A DNA stretch of 64,000 bases from Lachnospiraceae bacterium A4 (GCA_000403215.2 KE159562.1:328463-392462); one strand, 5' to 3'. Positions 43,497 to 52,493 are shown, counted from the first letter of the stretch. Notes: a model not told the origin generated them from the letters alone. Program-made: numbers and translations.

Positions 43497-44036
43497 ATGA
43501 AGAATAAAAACCACAATATCCGTTTCAACATGGAGAGAGGGGATGAGTGCAGGGCATGGGAACTCCTGCACTCCCCACAGGTACGGCAGATGTTTAAGTC
43601 ACAGAACAGATTTGTGATAGAAGCAGTCAATAATTATTATGACCGCTGTGTGGCGGTAAAGTGTGATCCTTATCTGGAAACAAGGGAGAAAGAGGACGCT
43701 TTTGCGGATCGCATCGTGGAAATGGTGGAAAAGAAAGTGATGTCCAATCTCCCGGCGCTTTTGGGGATGTATATGGCACAGATGCAGTTTTTTCCCTTAT
43801 CTGTTCCTATGGGTGCATACCCAGCGACGCAAGGCGGCATGGTGTATGGTCAGGCATCAGCAAACGGTACGAATAACGGAAATGCAGTAATGGGCGGGGC
43901 AGTTTCTCCCATTGTTTCTAATCCTGCAGATATGGAAGCAGCGATGCAGAATGCAGGGGATGTGCAGGAAGAAGCTGTATCAGAGAATGCCACAGACCCA
44001 CCGGACAATGACTTGATTGATTTTGATGCATTTTAA
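43497..44036 (+). CDS. Probable ParR-like centromere adaptor
   Basis: 179 aa. The N-terminal about 70 residues (IRFNMERGDECRAWELLHSP, then FKSQNRFVIEAVNNYYDRC) look like a ribbon-helix-helix DNA-binding domain. The rest is low-complexity Ala/Asn/Met-rich, ending in acidic PPDNDLIDFDAF, as ParR tails that bind ParM often do. Fourteen bases after parM. Assigned by position plus shape, not by sequence match. Confidence 0.65.
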   Translation: MKNKNHNIRFNMERGDECRAWELLHSPQVRQMFKSQNRFVIEAVNNYYDRCVAVKCDPYLETREKEDAFADRIVEMVEKKVMSNLPALLGMYMAQMQFFPLSVPMGAYPATQGGMVYGQASANGTNNGNAVMGGAVSPIVSNPADMEAAMQNAGDVQEEAVSENATDPPDNDLIDFDAF

Positions 44037-44050
44037 TATAGTTGCAGAGT

Positions 44051-44089
44051 AGGGCTATGGTAATCAGGTTTACTGTAGCCTTATTTTTG
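44051..44089 (+). terminator. Intrinsic terminator after the parM-parR-like operon
   Basis: Thirteen-bp stem with G-U pairs (44051-44063 with 44070-44082), six-base loop, then ATTTTTG. Confidence 0.7.
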
Positions 44090-44148
44090 TGGATTTTTTC
44101 ACATCAGAGCATAAATGCATCCATATTTTCATAAAAGACCGACAAAGG

Positions 44149-44258
44149 GTAGCCGAAAGGCTACAAAATAAGGACAAAGGGCAGCCATATAAGGCTGCAT
44201 AATAAAGGGCGGGCATTTAAGCCCGCAAAATAAGGGCAAAGAGCAGTCGGAAGGCTGC
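44149..44258. repeat. Array of four small hairpins
   Basis: GTAGCC/GGCTAC (44149-44164), GCAGCC/GGCTGC (44181-44198), GCGGGC/GCCCGC (44209-44226) and GCAGTC/GGCTGC (44243-44258). All have six-bp stems and 4-6-base loops, separated by A-rich AAAATAAGG-type spacers about 30 bases apart. Candidate centromere (parC) for the parM system or part of oriT. Confidence 0.75.
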
Positions 44259-44277
44259 AAATAAAGGCGTAAATGTA

Positions 44278-44326
44278 GCCGTCTGTTTTGAAGCTGGAAT
44301 ACCAGTTTTCTGGCAGGCGGTTTTTT
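44278..44326 (+). terminator. Terminator-like hairpin after the hairpin array
   Basis: GCCGTCTG (44278-44285) pairs with CAGGCGGT (about 44314-44321) with G-U pairs, an inner CTGG/CCAG stem, then TTTTTT. Confidence 0.55.
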
Positions 44327-44789
44327 GATGTCTGTAAAGCATCTGCTCTACGAACTGCTTTGGAGTGGTTCGAGGAGTGTCAGGAACTAATTTCCGGGGA
44401 GGGCGTAAGCCCTTCCCTAAGCCCTCGGCGTTTGAGAGCGAAATACACCCTACGCACAAAACTTCGTTTTGTACTCCGGGGATTTCGCCCTTGCAGGGGG
44501 CAAATTTGCGCCTGCGCAAATTTACAGTCCGAAAGAGCCGGACTGTATTTATCCATACCGCCCAGAGGACGGGCGCATGAATGGCGATGCTGCTTACGGC
44601 TACATTTCAGGGCAGATGTGCAGCATCGTCATAGGGACTTCATAAAACGAAGCCCTTATGCGGCTGTCAGAAAGCGACAGCCGTAAATTGCCCGTATTCG
44701 GACATCGGTTCGCAGACAGACGTCTGATAATGACTGCTCACAAAAATCTGCGGCGGCAGATTATCTATAAAAAGAAAGGAAAATCGCAT
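44327..44789. other. Palindrome-rich region before the relaxase: candidate oriT
   Basis: No gene seen in 463 bases. Hairpins: ACAAAAC/GTTTTGT (44456-44472), AAATTTGCGC/GCGCAAATTT (44502-44523, perfect 10-bp arms), CAGTCCG/CGGACTG (44525-44545), GATGCTGC/GCAGCATC (44586-44627) and GGCTGTC/GACAGCC (44662-44682). Position just upstream of a relaxase gene is where oriT is expected. The nick site cannot be told by eye. Confidence 0.5.
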
Positions 44790-46487
44790 ATGAGGAGAAA
44801 TTCATTTATAGAAATGGCAAAACTGCATGATTTATCGGGGCGCATCACTTATATTTCAAGCCATGCCAAACAGGAGCATCTGTATGAAGTCTATGCAACG
44901 GAGCCGGACAGGGCGTTCTGGCGGGAACTTGCCAAGTGTAATCAGGAAGAATTTGAAAAAAGCGGGACGAATGGAAAGTGCATCGAAGCAAGGGAGCTGA
45001 TGATCGCCCTGCCGGAAAGTTTCATCAACCATGACCATGATGAGCTGCTGAAAAGGATGGTTGACGGATTTAAGGATAGGTACGGCGTGGAGTGTTTTGC
45101 TGCACTTCATCATAACAAACGGAAAACAAACCTGCATATCCATATGATATTTGCGGAGAGGAAACGGTTAGACCAGCCGGAAGAAAAGACTGCCACCCGG
45201 AATATGTTCTATGACGAGCAGGGGCGTCATGTGCGGACAAAGAAAGAGATACTTGGCGGGGACGGAAATATCCGCAAGGGCTGTAAAATCATCAAAAAAG
45301 GCGAAGCGTATGAACGCAGGATTTTTACTGTAAAAGACGGACGCTTCAAGCAGGAATCTTTTCTGGATGAGATAAAAGTATTATATACGGATCTGATTAA
45401 CCAGATGGTGATTGACGATAAGGACAGGCTCAGCATATTTGATAAAAACGGTCCGTACCTTGCCACAAAGAAAGTCGGTAAAAATAATCCCAAAGCGGAG
45501 GCGATAAAAGCAGACAATGAAATCCGCATGGAATGGAACAGGGCTGTTGACCGTGCTATTATAAGCGGCGTATCCGAGACGGAGGTTGTGGAACTGAAAA
45601 AGACAGAAATCACGGAAAAGGTAAAGGAATCTGTGGAGCAGAACGGTAACAAGCCGGAGCTGTTCGGGGAGATTGTCAGGGCGGCGATTTTATTATTAAA
45701 GTGTCTGATTATAAAAGCTATGCAAAAGGTAATGGATATAGCGGAAAAAGTTATTGATAAAGCTGCTGATGTCATAAAGGAAATACCAAAAGAAATGGAA
45801 AGTCATGCCCATGTAAAAGCTGGTTCGGCGACTCAGCAGGAAAAGAAAAAGATACCATTTTCTGTTAATCTGCGCCAAGAAACGGATATGCAGAATAAAG
45901 CAGAACAGTCACAGCAGAAAAATACTGTCACAGTCAAAAAATCTATAATCGAACAGATAAAAGCAGAACAAAAATCTGTTCCTGCCGAAACAAATAGGTT
46001 GGAAACAGAAAGACCGCCGCAACCAAAACCTTCCGTACTCGCAAGTAAATATCCCCTTCTGAAAGAGATTGACAGTAAGCTCAAAGAGCAGAATAAAGCA
46101 ATTTTTGAGCGTGAGAAAAAGCGCGATAAGCTGAAAAAGGAATTATCCGAATGTATGGGTATCTTTAAGGGTGGAAGACGGAAGGAATTACAGCAGGAGA
46201 TTGACAGTATCGACAACCAGATTGCCAATATGAAAAAGCGGCTTTCATCCATCGTGAAAGAATATAACTTTGACTCTGTTCAGGCATTCTATAGGGAATT
46301 TGATGCATCAAAGAGAGAGAATCTTGAGTATCAGGCAGCTCGTGCGGAGTATGAGAAAATTCACGGAGAAAAAGCAAACGATATCATGAGCATAAAAGAA
46401 CGGCTTAGACAGAAACAGCATGAGGTAAAAGAAAGGGAAAGCAGACGAGAGCATCAGGCAAGGCAAAAGGATAAAGGGGCGAGGTAG
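44790..46487 (+). CDS. mobA: MobA/MobL-family relaxase
   Basis: 565 aa from ATG 44790 (AAAGGA 9 bases upstream). The HUH-type metal motif is in LHHNKRKTNLHIHMIFAERK at about 111-130, preceded by SGRITYISSHAKQEHLYEVY. Relaxases nick oriT and lead the strand during transfer. The C-terminal half is coiled coil and basic (about 440-565). With no type IV secretion genes left, the block would have to be mobilised by another element. Confidence 0.88.
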   Translation: MRRNSFIEMAKLHDLSGRITYISSHAKQEHLYEVYATEPDRAFWRELAKCNQEEFEKSGTNGKCIEARELMIALPESFINHDHDELLKRMVDGFKDRYGVECFAALHHNKRKTNLHIHMIFAERKRLDQPEEKTATRNMFYDEQGRHVRTKKEILGGDGNIRKGCKIIKKGEAYERRIFTVKDGRFKQESFLDEIKVLYTDLINQMVIDDKDRLSIFDKNGPYLATKKVGKNNPKAEAIKADNEIRMEWNRAVDRAIISGVSETEVVELKKTEITEKVKESVEQNGNKPELFGEIVRAAILLLKCLIIKAMQKVMDIAEKVIDKAADVIKEIPKEMESHAHVKAGSATQQEKKKIPFSVNLRQETDMQNKAEQSQQKNTVTVKKSIIEQIKAEQKSVPAETNRLETERPPQPKPSVLASKYPLLKEIDSKLKEQNKAIFEREKKRDKLKKELSECMGIFKGGRRKELQQEIDSIDNQIANMKKRLSSIVKEYNFDSVQAFYREFDASKRENLEYQAARAEYEKIHGEKANDIMSIKERLRQKQHEVKERESRREHQARQKDKGAR

Positions 46488-46673
46488 CAAAGAAAAACTT
46501 GTTTTTAGTCAGGGTAAAGACCATAAAATACAGAAAAATAATTAGAAGGGGATATTTCTTAAAAGGCATACAAAATTTGTTCGGTTATGATATAATTCAA
46601 ATATTATGTTTATTGTGTCCGTAGGGTTTCATTTAGATTTAAAATAAATACGAAAAAATTAGGAGGAAATCAA

Positions 46674-47366
46674 ATGGCAGCGTTTTTTCCGAATGTATTG
46701 GATAAATTTTTGTCACCTACTTTTTTAGAGGAAGTACGCAAAAAATTCCATTACGATGAAACACAAATACATGAATTTCAAGCAGTGGCTGAAGAAATGC
46801 TGCCATTGATGCGTGAAGAAGCCTTTTGGGAGAAAAGCGTATATTCTGGGAAAAATAAGCATCAAAGTGAATCGTACAGCGTGATATATGAGCAAGTTGT
46901 TATGTCTTTAGGTAACGGTATAGATTGTTTACAGGAAAGATATAGTGAAAGAAAAATGTTGTCACATAGCTATATGATTGAGGTACTGGCAGGCGAATTT
47001 CTATTGCAGGGATATGCCGCTTATAACTGCTATATTCAGAAAAATACGGACTGGCATGTTGCGAAATATCATTTTCTTGGAAGTGAGGAAGATTTTCCTT
47101 TGGAGATGCTGCCAGAGCTGTTAAAAACGCTTACGCCGCTGATTACCTGTAATTCAGCTTTTTGTATGCTGCCGAAAAAGAGTGTTGCATTTATTGCAGA
47201 ACTTACGCGGGATGATAAGGTCAGGTGTAGAGGCATTTGCGTTGACTGTAGCAATCTTAATTGTTCAGGCAGAATGGCAGAAGGCAGCTTGGCATGGAAA
47301 CGAGTGCCAGTCATGACCGATATGCAGTTGACTTATGGATATGGACAAATTTTCGGATTGTTCTAA
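46674..47366 (+). CDS. Unknown protein with C-terminal Cys cluster, possibly corrinoid-related
   Basis: 230 aa, mostly helical. The C-terminal part contains CRGICVDCSNLNCSGR (Cys-x3-Cys-x2-Cys-x4-Cys), suited to zinc or an Fe-S centre. The middle segment HSYMIEVLAGEFLLQGYAAY faintly recalls the activation domain of B12-dependent methionine synthase. With the riboswitch only about 90 bases downstream, a B12-related role is tempting but unproven. AGGAGG precedes ATG 46674. It is AT-rich like the cluster that follows. Confidence 0.55.
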   Translation: MAAFFPNVLDKFLSPTFLEEVRKKFHYDETQIHEFQAVAEEMLPLMREEAFWEKSVYSGKNKHQSESYSVIYEQVVMSLGNGIDCLQERYSERKMLSHSYMIEVLAGEFLLQGYAAYNCYIQKNTDWHVAKYHFLGSEEDFPLEMLPELLKTLTPLITCNSAFCMLPKKSVAFIAELTRDDKVRCRGICVDCSNLNCSGRMAEGSLAWKRVPVMTDMQLTYGYGQIFGLF

Positions 47367-47454
47367 CAAGTTTTAGGTAACAAAAATTTGATTTGCAGTT
47401 ATTGACATTAGGGAAAAAATGTGTTATACCTTGTACAATTGAATAAATAGTATA

Positions 47455-47640
47455 CAGGTGTCAGAACAATGCGGGAAATGAGCATTGGTTTTGGTGAAAA
47501 GGGAAACAGGTGCAAATCCTGTACGAACTCGTCACCGTAATTAGGGAGTAGAAGCCGATATGTCACTGGGAATTAAATAAATCCTTTCCTGGGAAGACGG
47601 CTGATGTGATGATCTATAAGCCGGGAGACCTGCCTGAATG
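47455..47640 (+). ncRNA. Cobalamin riboswitch
   Basis: The B12 box AAGCCGGGAGACCTGCC is at 47618-47634. Upstream core elements are visible: GGTGAAAAGGGAAACAGGTG, CTCGTCACCGTAA, ATATGTCACTGG and CCTGGGAAGACGGC. It binds adenosyl- or methylcobalamin and turns the operon off. It is followed by an intrinsic terminator (47757-47795) about 120 bases on. Confidence 0.93.
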
Positions 47641-47756
47641 CTGTACAGAAACATTTGTTTCAAACCACGAGTAACTGGTTGTACGTTTTGAACTTGCAGA
47701 AAGCACGATGGAAGATTGTTTATTTTAGTGCATTTGGCAGGCTTATTTTGTGTATG

Positions 47757-47795
47757 AATCCTTTACCGTAGTTATTATGGTGGAGGATTTTTTTA
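47757..47795 (+). terminator. Intrinsic terminator of the cobalamin riboswitch
   Basis: Fourteen-bp stem with G-U pairs (47757-47770 with 47776-47789), 5-base loop, T-run. Expected expression platform of the riboswitch. Two more hairpins follow (GGGGCGCAC/GTGCGCCCC near 47823-47865, and GAGTAGGG/CCCTACTC near 47850-47881). Confidence 0.8.
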
Positions 47796-47940
47796 TGCGC
47801 AGGGGCGCACAGATGAAATTGTTGCTTGCGCAACGTGCGCCCCACGCGGCGAGTAGGGGAAGATGAATCTTCCCTACTCGATTAAAATTTAAAATAATAT
47901 CCCTGTAGAGCGACAGGACAGGGAAGGAAGCGAGGAGAAA

Positions 47941-49215
47941 ATGAAAAAGAAATTAGTAGCTGTTTTATTAACTGGTGTTATGACCTGCTCACTGGTGCTG
48001 GCAGGTTGTTCAAAAGATGCCCCGGCATCGGCGGAAAATACCGTACAGTCAGAGGAGGGAGATACAAAGAGTGCAGAATCGGCAGAAGAGAATGACAGCC
48101 AAAATCAGGCGGATGAATCGGAGACAGGGGATGACGTTGTTTCTGATCAGGCAGCAGCAGATGAAGTTGCAGCATTGATTGATGCAATCTATGTACAAAA
48201 GAGAACAGAAGACACTGATGCGCAGTGCGCTCAGGCAAAAGCGGCATGGGATGCGCTGACGGATGCCCAGAAAGAACTGGTGGAAGGGGAAGAAGCCGAT
48301 CCTGATTATTTTGGCAGGGATACAGGCGACGCTTCCAAAGACAATCCGAGAAATCAGGACGATATCGGAGAAAATGAAATTCTGGTAGTCAGTTTCGGGA
48401 CTTCTTTTAATGACAGCCGTGTTGCAGATATCAAAGGAATAGAGGATGCAATACAGACAGCAAATCCTGACTGGTCTGTAAGAAGGGCTTTTACGGCGCA
48501 GATTATTATCAACCATGTGCAGGCGAGAGACGGAGAGTTCATTGACAATATGGATCAGGCATTGGAACGTGCAGTAGGAAACGGAGTAAAGAATTTAGTG
48601 GTACAGCCTACTCATCTGATGCATGGGGCAGAGTATGATGAACTGATGGAAACAGTTGAAGTATATAGAGATCAGTTTGAAACAGTAAAGATTGCAGAGC
48701 CGCTTCTTGGCGAGGTCGGTGCGGATGCATCTGTTGTCAATGAGGACAAAGCAGCGGTAGCGGAAGCAATCCTTGCGGAAGCTGTGGCGGACGCAGGTTT
48801 TGGGAGTTTGGCAGAAGCGCAGGAGGATGGGACAGCGTTCGTATTTCTGGGACATGGCACTTCCCATGCAGCAAAGGTAAGTTACAGTCAGATGCAGACA
48901 CAAATGACAGACATTGGCTGTGTCAATGCATTTATCGGAACAGTGGAAGGGGAACCGGAAGAAACATCTTGCGAAGCGGTGATAGATGCTGTGAAACAGG
49001 CGGGTTATACAAAGGTAATCCTTCGTCCGTTGATGGTTGTTGCAGGAGACCATGCCAATAATGACATGGCAGGAGAAGATGAGGATTCATGGATTAGCAT
49101 GTTCAAGGCTTCTGGAAATTTTGAAAGCGTGGATGCGCAGATTGAAGGTCTTGGTTCTATTCAAGCAATTCAGCAGCTTTATGTAGAGCATACGGCAGAT
49201 GTAATGAAAGATTAA
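47941..49215 (+). CDS. cbiK: Lipoprotein anaerobic cobaltochelatase (sirohydrochlorin), CbiK family
   Basis: 424 aa. A lipoprotein signal with lipobox LAGC (lipid Cys23) and an acidic linker (about 25-75) put it outside the membrane. The C-terminal about 280 residues are CbiK: ILVVSFGTSFNDSR, PTHLMHGAEYDE (His225, His228), FVFLGHGTSHAA (His305, His309) and a C-terminal VAGDHANNDMAGE. CbiK inserts Co2+ into sirohydrochlorin, the committed step of the anaerobic B12 route. Cytoplasmic enzymes of this family are about 260 aa; the extra 130-160 residues here are the export part. First gene under the riboswitch. GAGGAG precedes ATG 47941. Confidence 0.9.
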   Translation: MKKKLVAVLLTGVMTCSLVLAGCSKDAPASAENTVQSEEGDTKSAESAEENDSQNQADESETGDDVVSDQAAADEVAALIDAIYVQKRTEDTDAQCAQAKAAWDALTDAQKELVEGEEADPDYFGRDTGDASKDNPRNQDDIGENEILVVSFGTSFNDSRVADIKGIEDAIQTANPDWSVRRAFTAQIIINHVQARDGEFIDNMDQALERAVGNGVKNLVVQPTHLMHGAEYDELMETVEVYRDQFETVKIAEPLLGEVGADASVVNEDKAAVAEAILAEAVADAGFGSLAEAQEDGTAFVFLGHGTSHAAKVSYSQMQTQMTDIGCVNAFIGTVEGEPEETSCEAVIDAVKQAGYTKVILRPLMVVAGDHANNDMAGEDEDSWISMFKASGNFESVDAQIEGLGSIQAIQQLYVEHTADVMKD

Positions 49216-49231
49216 CAGGCGGGTAAGAATC

Positions 49232-50173
49232 ATGAAGAAGAATATAATAATTGCTATTGCGCTTCTCGCTGTCACGTTGTCTGGGGGTTGTGGAAATAAC
49301 AATAATGCGCAGGAATCAGATTCTGCGGTAGATGTTACTGTAGAAGAGGATACAGAGCAATCATCAGAAACTGTAACGGAAACATTGCCTGAAGAACCAA
49401 TGGAAGAAGAACCTGAAAGTGATGAAACAGATAAGCAGAATCAGGATACAGCAGAGCTGGCAGATGGGATTTATACAGCAGAGTTTACGACAGACAGCAG
49501 TATGTTTCGTGTCAATGAAACCTGCGAGGGCAAGGGAACGCTGACAGTAGAGAACGGGGAAATGACAATACATATTACCCTTGGTTCAAAAAAGATTTTA
49601 AATCTTTATCCCGGACTGGCTGAAGATGCGTCGGAAGAAGGAGCAGAGCTGCTTTTACCGACAGAAGATACAGTCACATACAGTGACGGTATGACGGAAG
49701 AAGTTTATGGTTTTGATGTGCCTGTTCCCTTGCTGGAGAGCGAATTTGATCTGGCGCTTATTGGGACAAAGGGAAAATGGTACGACCATAAGGTCAGCGT
49801 CTCCAATCCGGTGCCGCTTGAGAATGATGAACAGGTAAATGATGAAGTATCTTTGGAAGATGGTACATATAGTATGGGAATTACCTTTGCAGGCGGAAGC
49901 GGAAAGGCGGAAATTTTGTCTCCCGTATCAGTAACTGTGGCAGGTGGAAAAGCGATGGCAACCGTACAATGGAACAGCCCTAATTATGATTATATGATAG
50001 TGAATGGAGAAAAATATCTGCCAGTAAATACGGAAGGCGATTCTATATTTGAGATTCCTGTTCTTATATTTGATGAACCAATGGATATTATCGGCGACAC
50101 TGTAGCGATGAGTAAACCTCATGAAATAGAATATACACTCACTTTCCATTTAGATACAGCAGTCAAAGAATAA
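49232..50173 (+). CDS. Surface lipoprotein with two NEAT-like repeats
   Basis: 313 aa. Signal peptide, lipid Cys20 in SGGC, an acidic linker (about 22-75), then two related beta-sandwich-like domains: LADGIYTAEFTTDSSMFRVN (about 76-190) and LEDGTYSMGITFAGGSGKAE (about 208-310). The second ends in MSKPHEIEYTLTFHLD, the strand pattern of heme- or tetrapyrrole-binding NEAT-type domains. Between cbiK and the importer it may pass a cobalt-tetrapyrrole or corrinoid. Ligand not shown by sequence. Confidence 0.7.
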   Translation: MKKNIIIAIALLAVTLSGGCGNNNNAQESDSAVDVTVEEDTEQSSETVTETLPEEPMEEEPESDETDKQNQDTAELADGIYTAEFTTDSSMFRVNETCEGKGTLTVENGEMTIHITLGSKKILNLYPGLAEDASEEGAELLLPTEDTVTYSDGMTEEVYGFDVPVPLLESEFDLALIGTKGKWYDHKVSVSNPVPLENDEQVNDEVSLEDGTYSMGITFAGGSGKAEILSPVSVTVAGGKAMATVQWNSPNYDYMIVNGEKYLPVNTEGDSIFEIPVLIFDEPMDIIGDTVAMSKPHEIEYTLTFHLDTAVKE

Positions 50174-50174
50174 A

Positions 50175-50208
50175 AGGCAAAAAATTTTCTAAGAAAATCT
50201 TTTTGCCT
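50175..50208 (+). repeat. Intercistronic hairpin
   Basis: AGGCAAAAA and TTTTTGCCT with an inner TTTTC/GAAAA pair (about 50175-50208), just after the lipoprotein stop, no T-run. Likely a processing or stability structure between operon genes. Confidence 0.5.
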
Positions 50209-50226
50209 CCAAAAGTGGGGAATAAG

Positions 50227-51402
50227 ATGAGAGGAAGAAAAAAGGCATCTGTTTTGTTTCTTTTGTTTCTTGTGGGGCTGCTATGGCTGTATGGCTGTGG
50301 CAGTCCTTCTCCCGATTCTGAAGTAATGGCAGATATAGAGGAAGAATCAGATTTGGATTCAGGAGAAGAACTGGTTTATGAGAGAAGCTTAGAGTTACAG
50401 TATGCGGAAAATTTTAAAGTTGATTATTATGAGGGCGGTTATACCCTGCTTACGATAACAATGGATGGCACGCAGTTTTTAATTGTACCGGAAAATGGGG
50501 ATGTACCGCAAACTTTAGATAAAGAAATTGTGGTGCTTAGGCGTCCGATAAAAGACATCTATCTTGTGGCATCTTCGGCGATGGATATTTTCAGTGAATT
50601 GGATGGATTAAATTCTATTACTTTTTCAGGGCAAAAGGAAGATGGCTGGTTTATTGAAGCAGCCAGAGAGGAAATGCAAAAGGGTAATATCCTTTATGCG
50701 GGTAAATACAGCAAGCCGGATTATGAACTGCTTGTTTCAAATCATTGTGCGCTTGCCATAGAAAATATGATGATTTCGCATTCGCCTGAAGTAGTGGAAA
50801 ATCTGGAAAACTTTGGAATCCCTGTTATGATAGACTATTCCAGTTATGAGTCACATCCGCTTGGCAGGGTAGAATGGGTGAAATTTTATGGGGCGCTGCT
50901 TGGAAAGGAAGAGGAGGCAGAAAGGATATTTACGGATCAGGCAGCAATTCTTGAGAGAGTAAGTGCATCTGAGAGAACAGATAAAACAGTAGCCTTCTTT
51001 TTCATTACTTCCAATGGTATGGTACAGGTACGCCAATCTTCTGATTATGTTCCGAAGATGATAGAACTTGCAGGTGGAAACTATATCTTTCAAAATTTAG
51101 GCGATTCTGAAACAAAGCGTTCTACCATGAATATACAGGTCGAAGAATTTTATGCCAGTGCAAAAGATGCAGATTTCCTGATTTATAACAGCTCTATTGA
51201 TGGAGGTGTTTCCAGTGTAGAGGAGTTGCTTGATAAATGTGAGCTGCTTGCGGATTTTAAGGCTGTGGAGAATGGAAATGTGTGGTGTACAACAAACGAT
51301 ATGTACCAGCAATCCCTTGCAATCGGATATTTCATTGAGGATATCCATTCGATGATACAGGGAGAAAATGATGATATGAACTATCTTTATCATTTAGAGT
51401 GA
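50227..51402 (+). CDS. btuF: ABC transporter substrate-binding lipoprotein, BtuF-like
   Basis: 391 aa from ATG 50227 (GTGGGG upstream; an ATG at 50203 lies inside the hairpin region). Lipobox LYGC gives lipid Cys24. The helical-backbone bilobed fold of class III binding proteins shows in IVVLRRPIKDIYLVASSAMD, then FSGQKEDGWFIEA, NFGIPVMIDYSSYESHPLGR and ENGNVWCTTNDMYQQ. Corrinoid (or siderophore) capture for BtuC-BtuD; operon context favours a cobalt-corrin or its precursor. Confidence 0.8.
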   Translation: MRGRKKASVLFLLFLVGLLWLYGCGSPSPDSEVMADIEEESDLDSGEELVYERSLELQYAENFKVDYYEGGYTLLTITMDGTQFLIVPENGDVPQTLDKEIVVLRRPIKDIYLVASSAMDIFSELDGLNSITFSGQKEDGWFIEAAREEMQKGNILYAGKYSKPDYELLVSNHCALAIENMMISHSPEVVENLENFGIPVMIDYSSYESHPLGRVEWVKFYGALLGKEEEAERIFTDQAAILERVSASERTDKTVAFFFITSNGMVQVRQSSDYVPKMIELAGGNYIFQNLGDSETKRSTMNIQVEEFYASAKDADFLIYNSSIDGGVSSVEELLDKCELLADFKAVENGNVWCTTNDMYQQSLAIGYFIEDIHSMIQGENDDMNYLYHLE

Positions 51403-51414
51403 AAGGCTGCGATT

Positions 51415-52437
51415 ATGATGCATAAAAACAGAAAACATAGAAAAATTGCGGCTTTCTTTTTGCTTGGAGCCTGCGTTTTGATTTTTTTCATATTAAATAT
51501 TTGTATTGGAAGTGTCAGAATTGCATTGCCGGATGTGGCAAGAATATTTAGCGGGCAGGAAAGTAATGGAACGGTAACAAGAATTCTGTGGGATATCAGG
51601 CTTCCGAGGGCGATAGCCGTGTTGCTTCTCGGGGGTGCGCTTTCTCTTGCCGGATATCTTTTGCAAACATTCTTCAATAATCCGATTGCAGGACCGTTTG
51701 TTTTAGGAATTTCTTCCGGGGCTAAAATGGTGGTGGCGCTTGTAATGGTTTTTCTCATGGGAAGGGGAGTCAGGGTGACATCGGCAACTATGATTTTGGC
51801 TGCGTTTATTGGAGCTATGCTATCTATGGGCTTTGTACTTTTGATGTCCCATAGAATCCATAATATGTCAATGCTGGTAGTCAGCGGAGTTATGATAGGT
51901 TACATTTGCTCGGCGGTCACGGAATTAGTAGTTACCTTTGCCAATGATGCGGATATTGTAAATCTTCACAACTGGTCACGGGGAAGTTTTTCGGGAATGA
52001 CATGGGAAAACGTAAAAGTTATGACCGTTGTGGTTGCCGCCGCGTCTTTGACAGTTTTTCTGATGTCAAAGCCACTTGGCGCTTACCAGTTGGGAGATGT
52101 TTATGCGCGGAATGTGGGTGTTAATTTACGCCTTTTGCGTGTGTGTATTGTAATTTTCTCCAGTATTTTATCTGCGTGTATTGTGGCATTTGCGGGACCG
52201 ATTTCTTTTGTTGGAATTGCAGTGCCGCATTTGGTCAAGAAATTGCTGAATACAACAGAGCCAATTTGGATGATACCTGCCTGCTTTGTTGGGGGAAGTG
52301 CTTTTTGCTTGTTTTGTGATTTGCTTGCGAAAACAATACTTGCGCCAACAGAACTGAGTATTAGCACCGTGACGGCGATTTTCGGTGCGCCAGTGGTGCT
52401 TTGGATTATAAAACGAAAAGCAAATCTAAGGCGCTAA
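51415..52437 (+). CDS. btuC: ABC transporter permease, BtuC/FecCD family
   Basis: 340 aa, about ten membrane segments. Family marks: RLPRAIAVLLLGGALSLAGY, QTFFNNPIAGPFVLGISSGA and GPISFVGIAVPHLVK (the coupling helix). It imports the ligand of the lipoprotein upstream. A hairpin overlaps its 3' end. Confidence 0.87.
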   Translation: MMHKNRKHRKIAAFFLLGACVLIFFILNICIGSVRIALPDVARIFSGQESNGTVTRILWDIRLPRAIAVLLLGGALSLAGYLLQTFFNNPIAGPFVLGISSGAKMVVALVMVFLMGRGVRVTSATMILAAFIGAMLSMGFVLLMSHRIHNMSMLVVSGVMIGYICSAVTELVVTFANDADIVNLHNWSRGSFSGMTWENVKVMTVVVAAASLTVFLMSKPLGAYQLGDVYARNVGVNLRLLRVCIVIFSSILSACIVAFAGPISFVGIAVPHLVKKLLNTTEPIWMIPACFVGGSAFCLFCDLLAKTILAPTELSISTVTAIFGAPVVLWIIKRKANLRR

Positions 52438-52458
52438 AGAACACCACCTAAGATTTGC
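52420..52458 (+). repeat. Hairpin over the btuC stop codon
   Basis: GCAAATCTAAGG (52420-52431) pairs with CCTAAGATTTGC (52447-52458) with one mismatch. Lies between permease and ATPase genes, no T-run. Confidence 0.5.
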
Positions 52459-52493
52459 TATGTTTCGTTTGGACGAAAAGAGAATCGAAAAGC

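Noticed and set aside
44149-44258. Hairpin array read as CRISPR
   Set aside because: The stems differ from one another, so there is no conserved repeat sequence.
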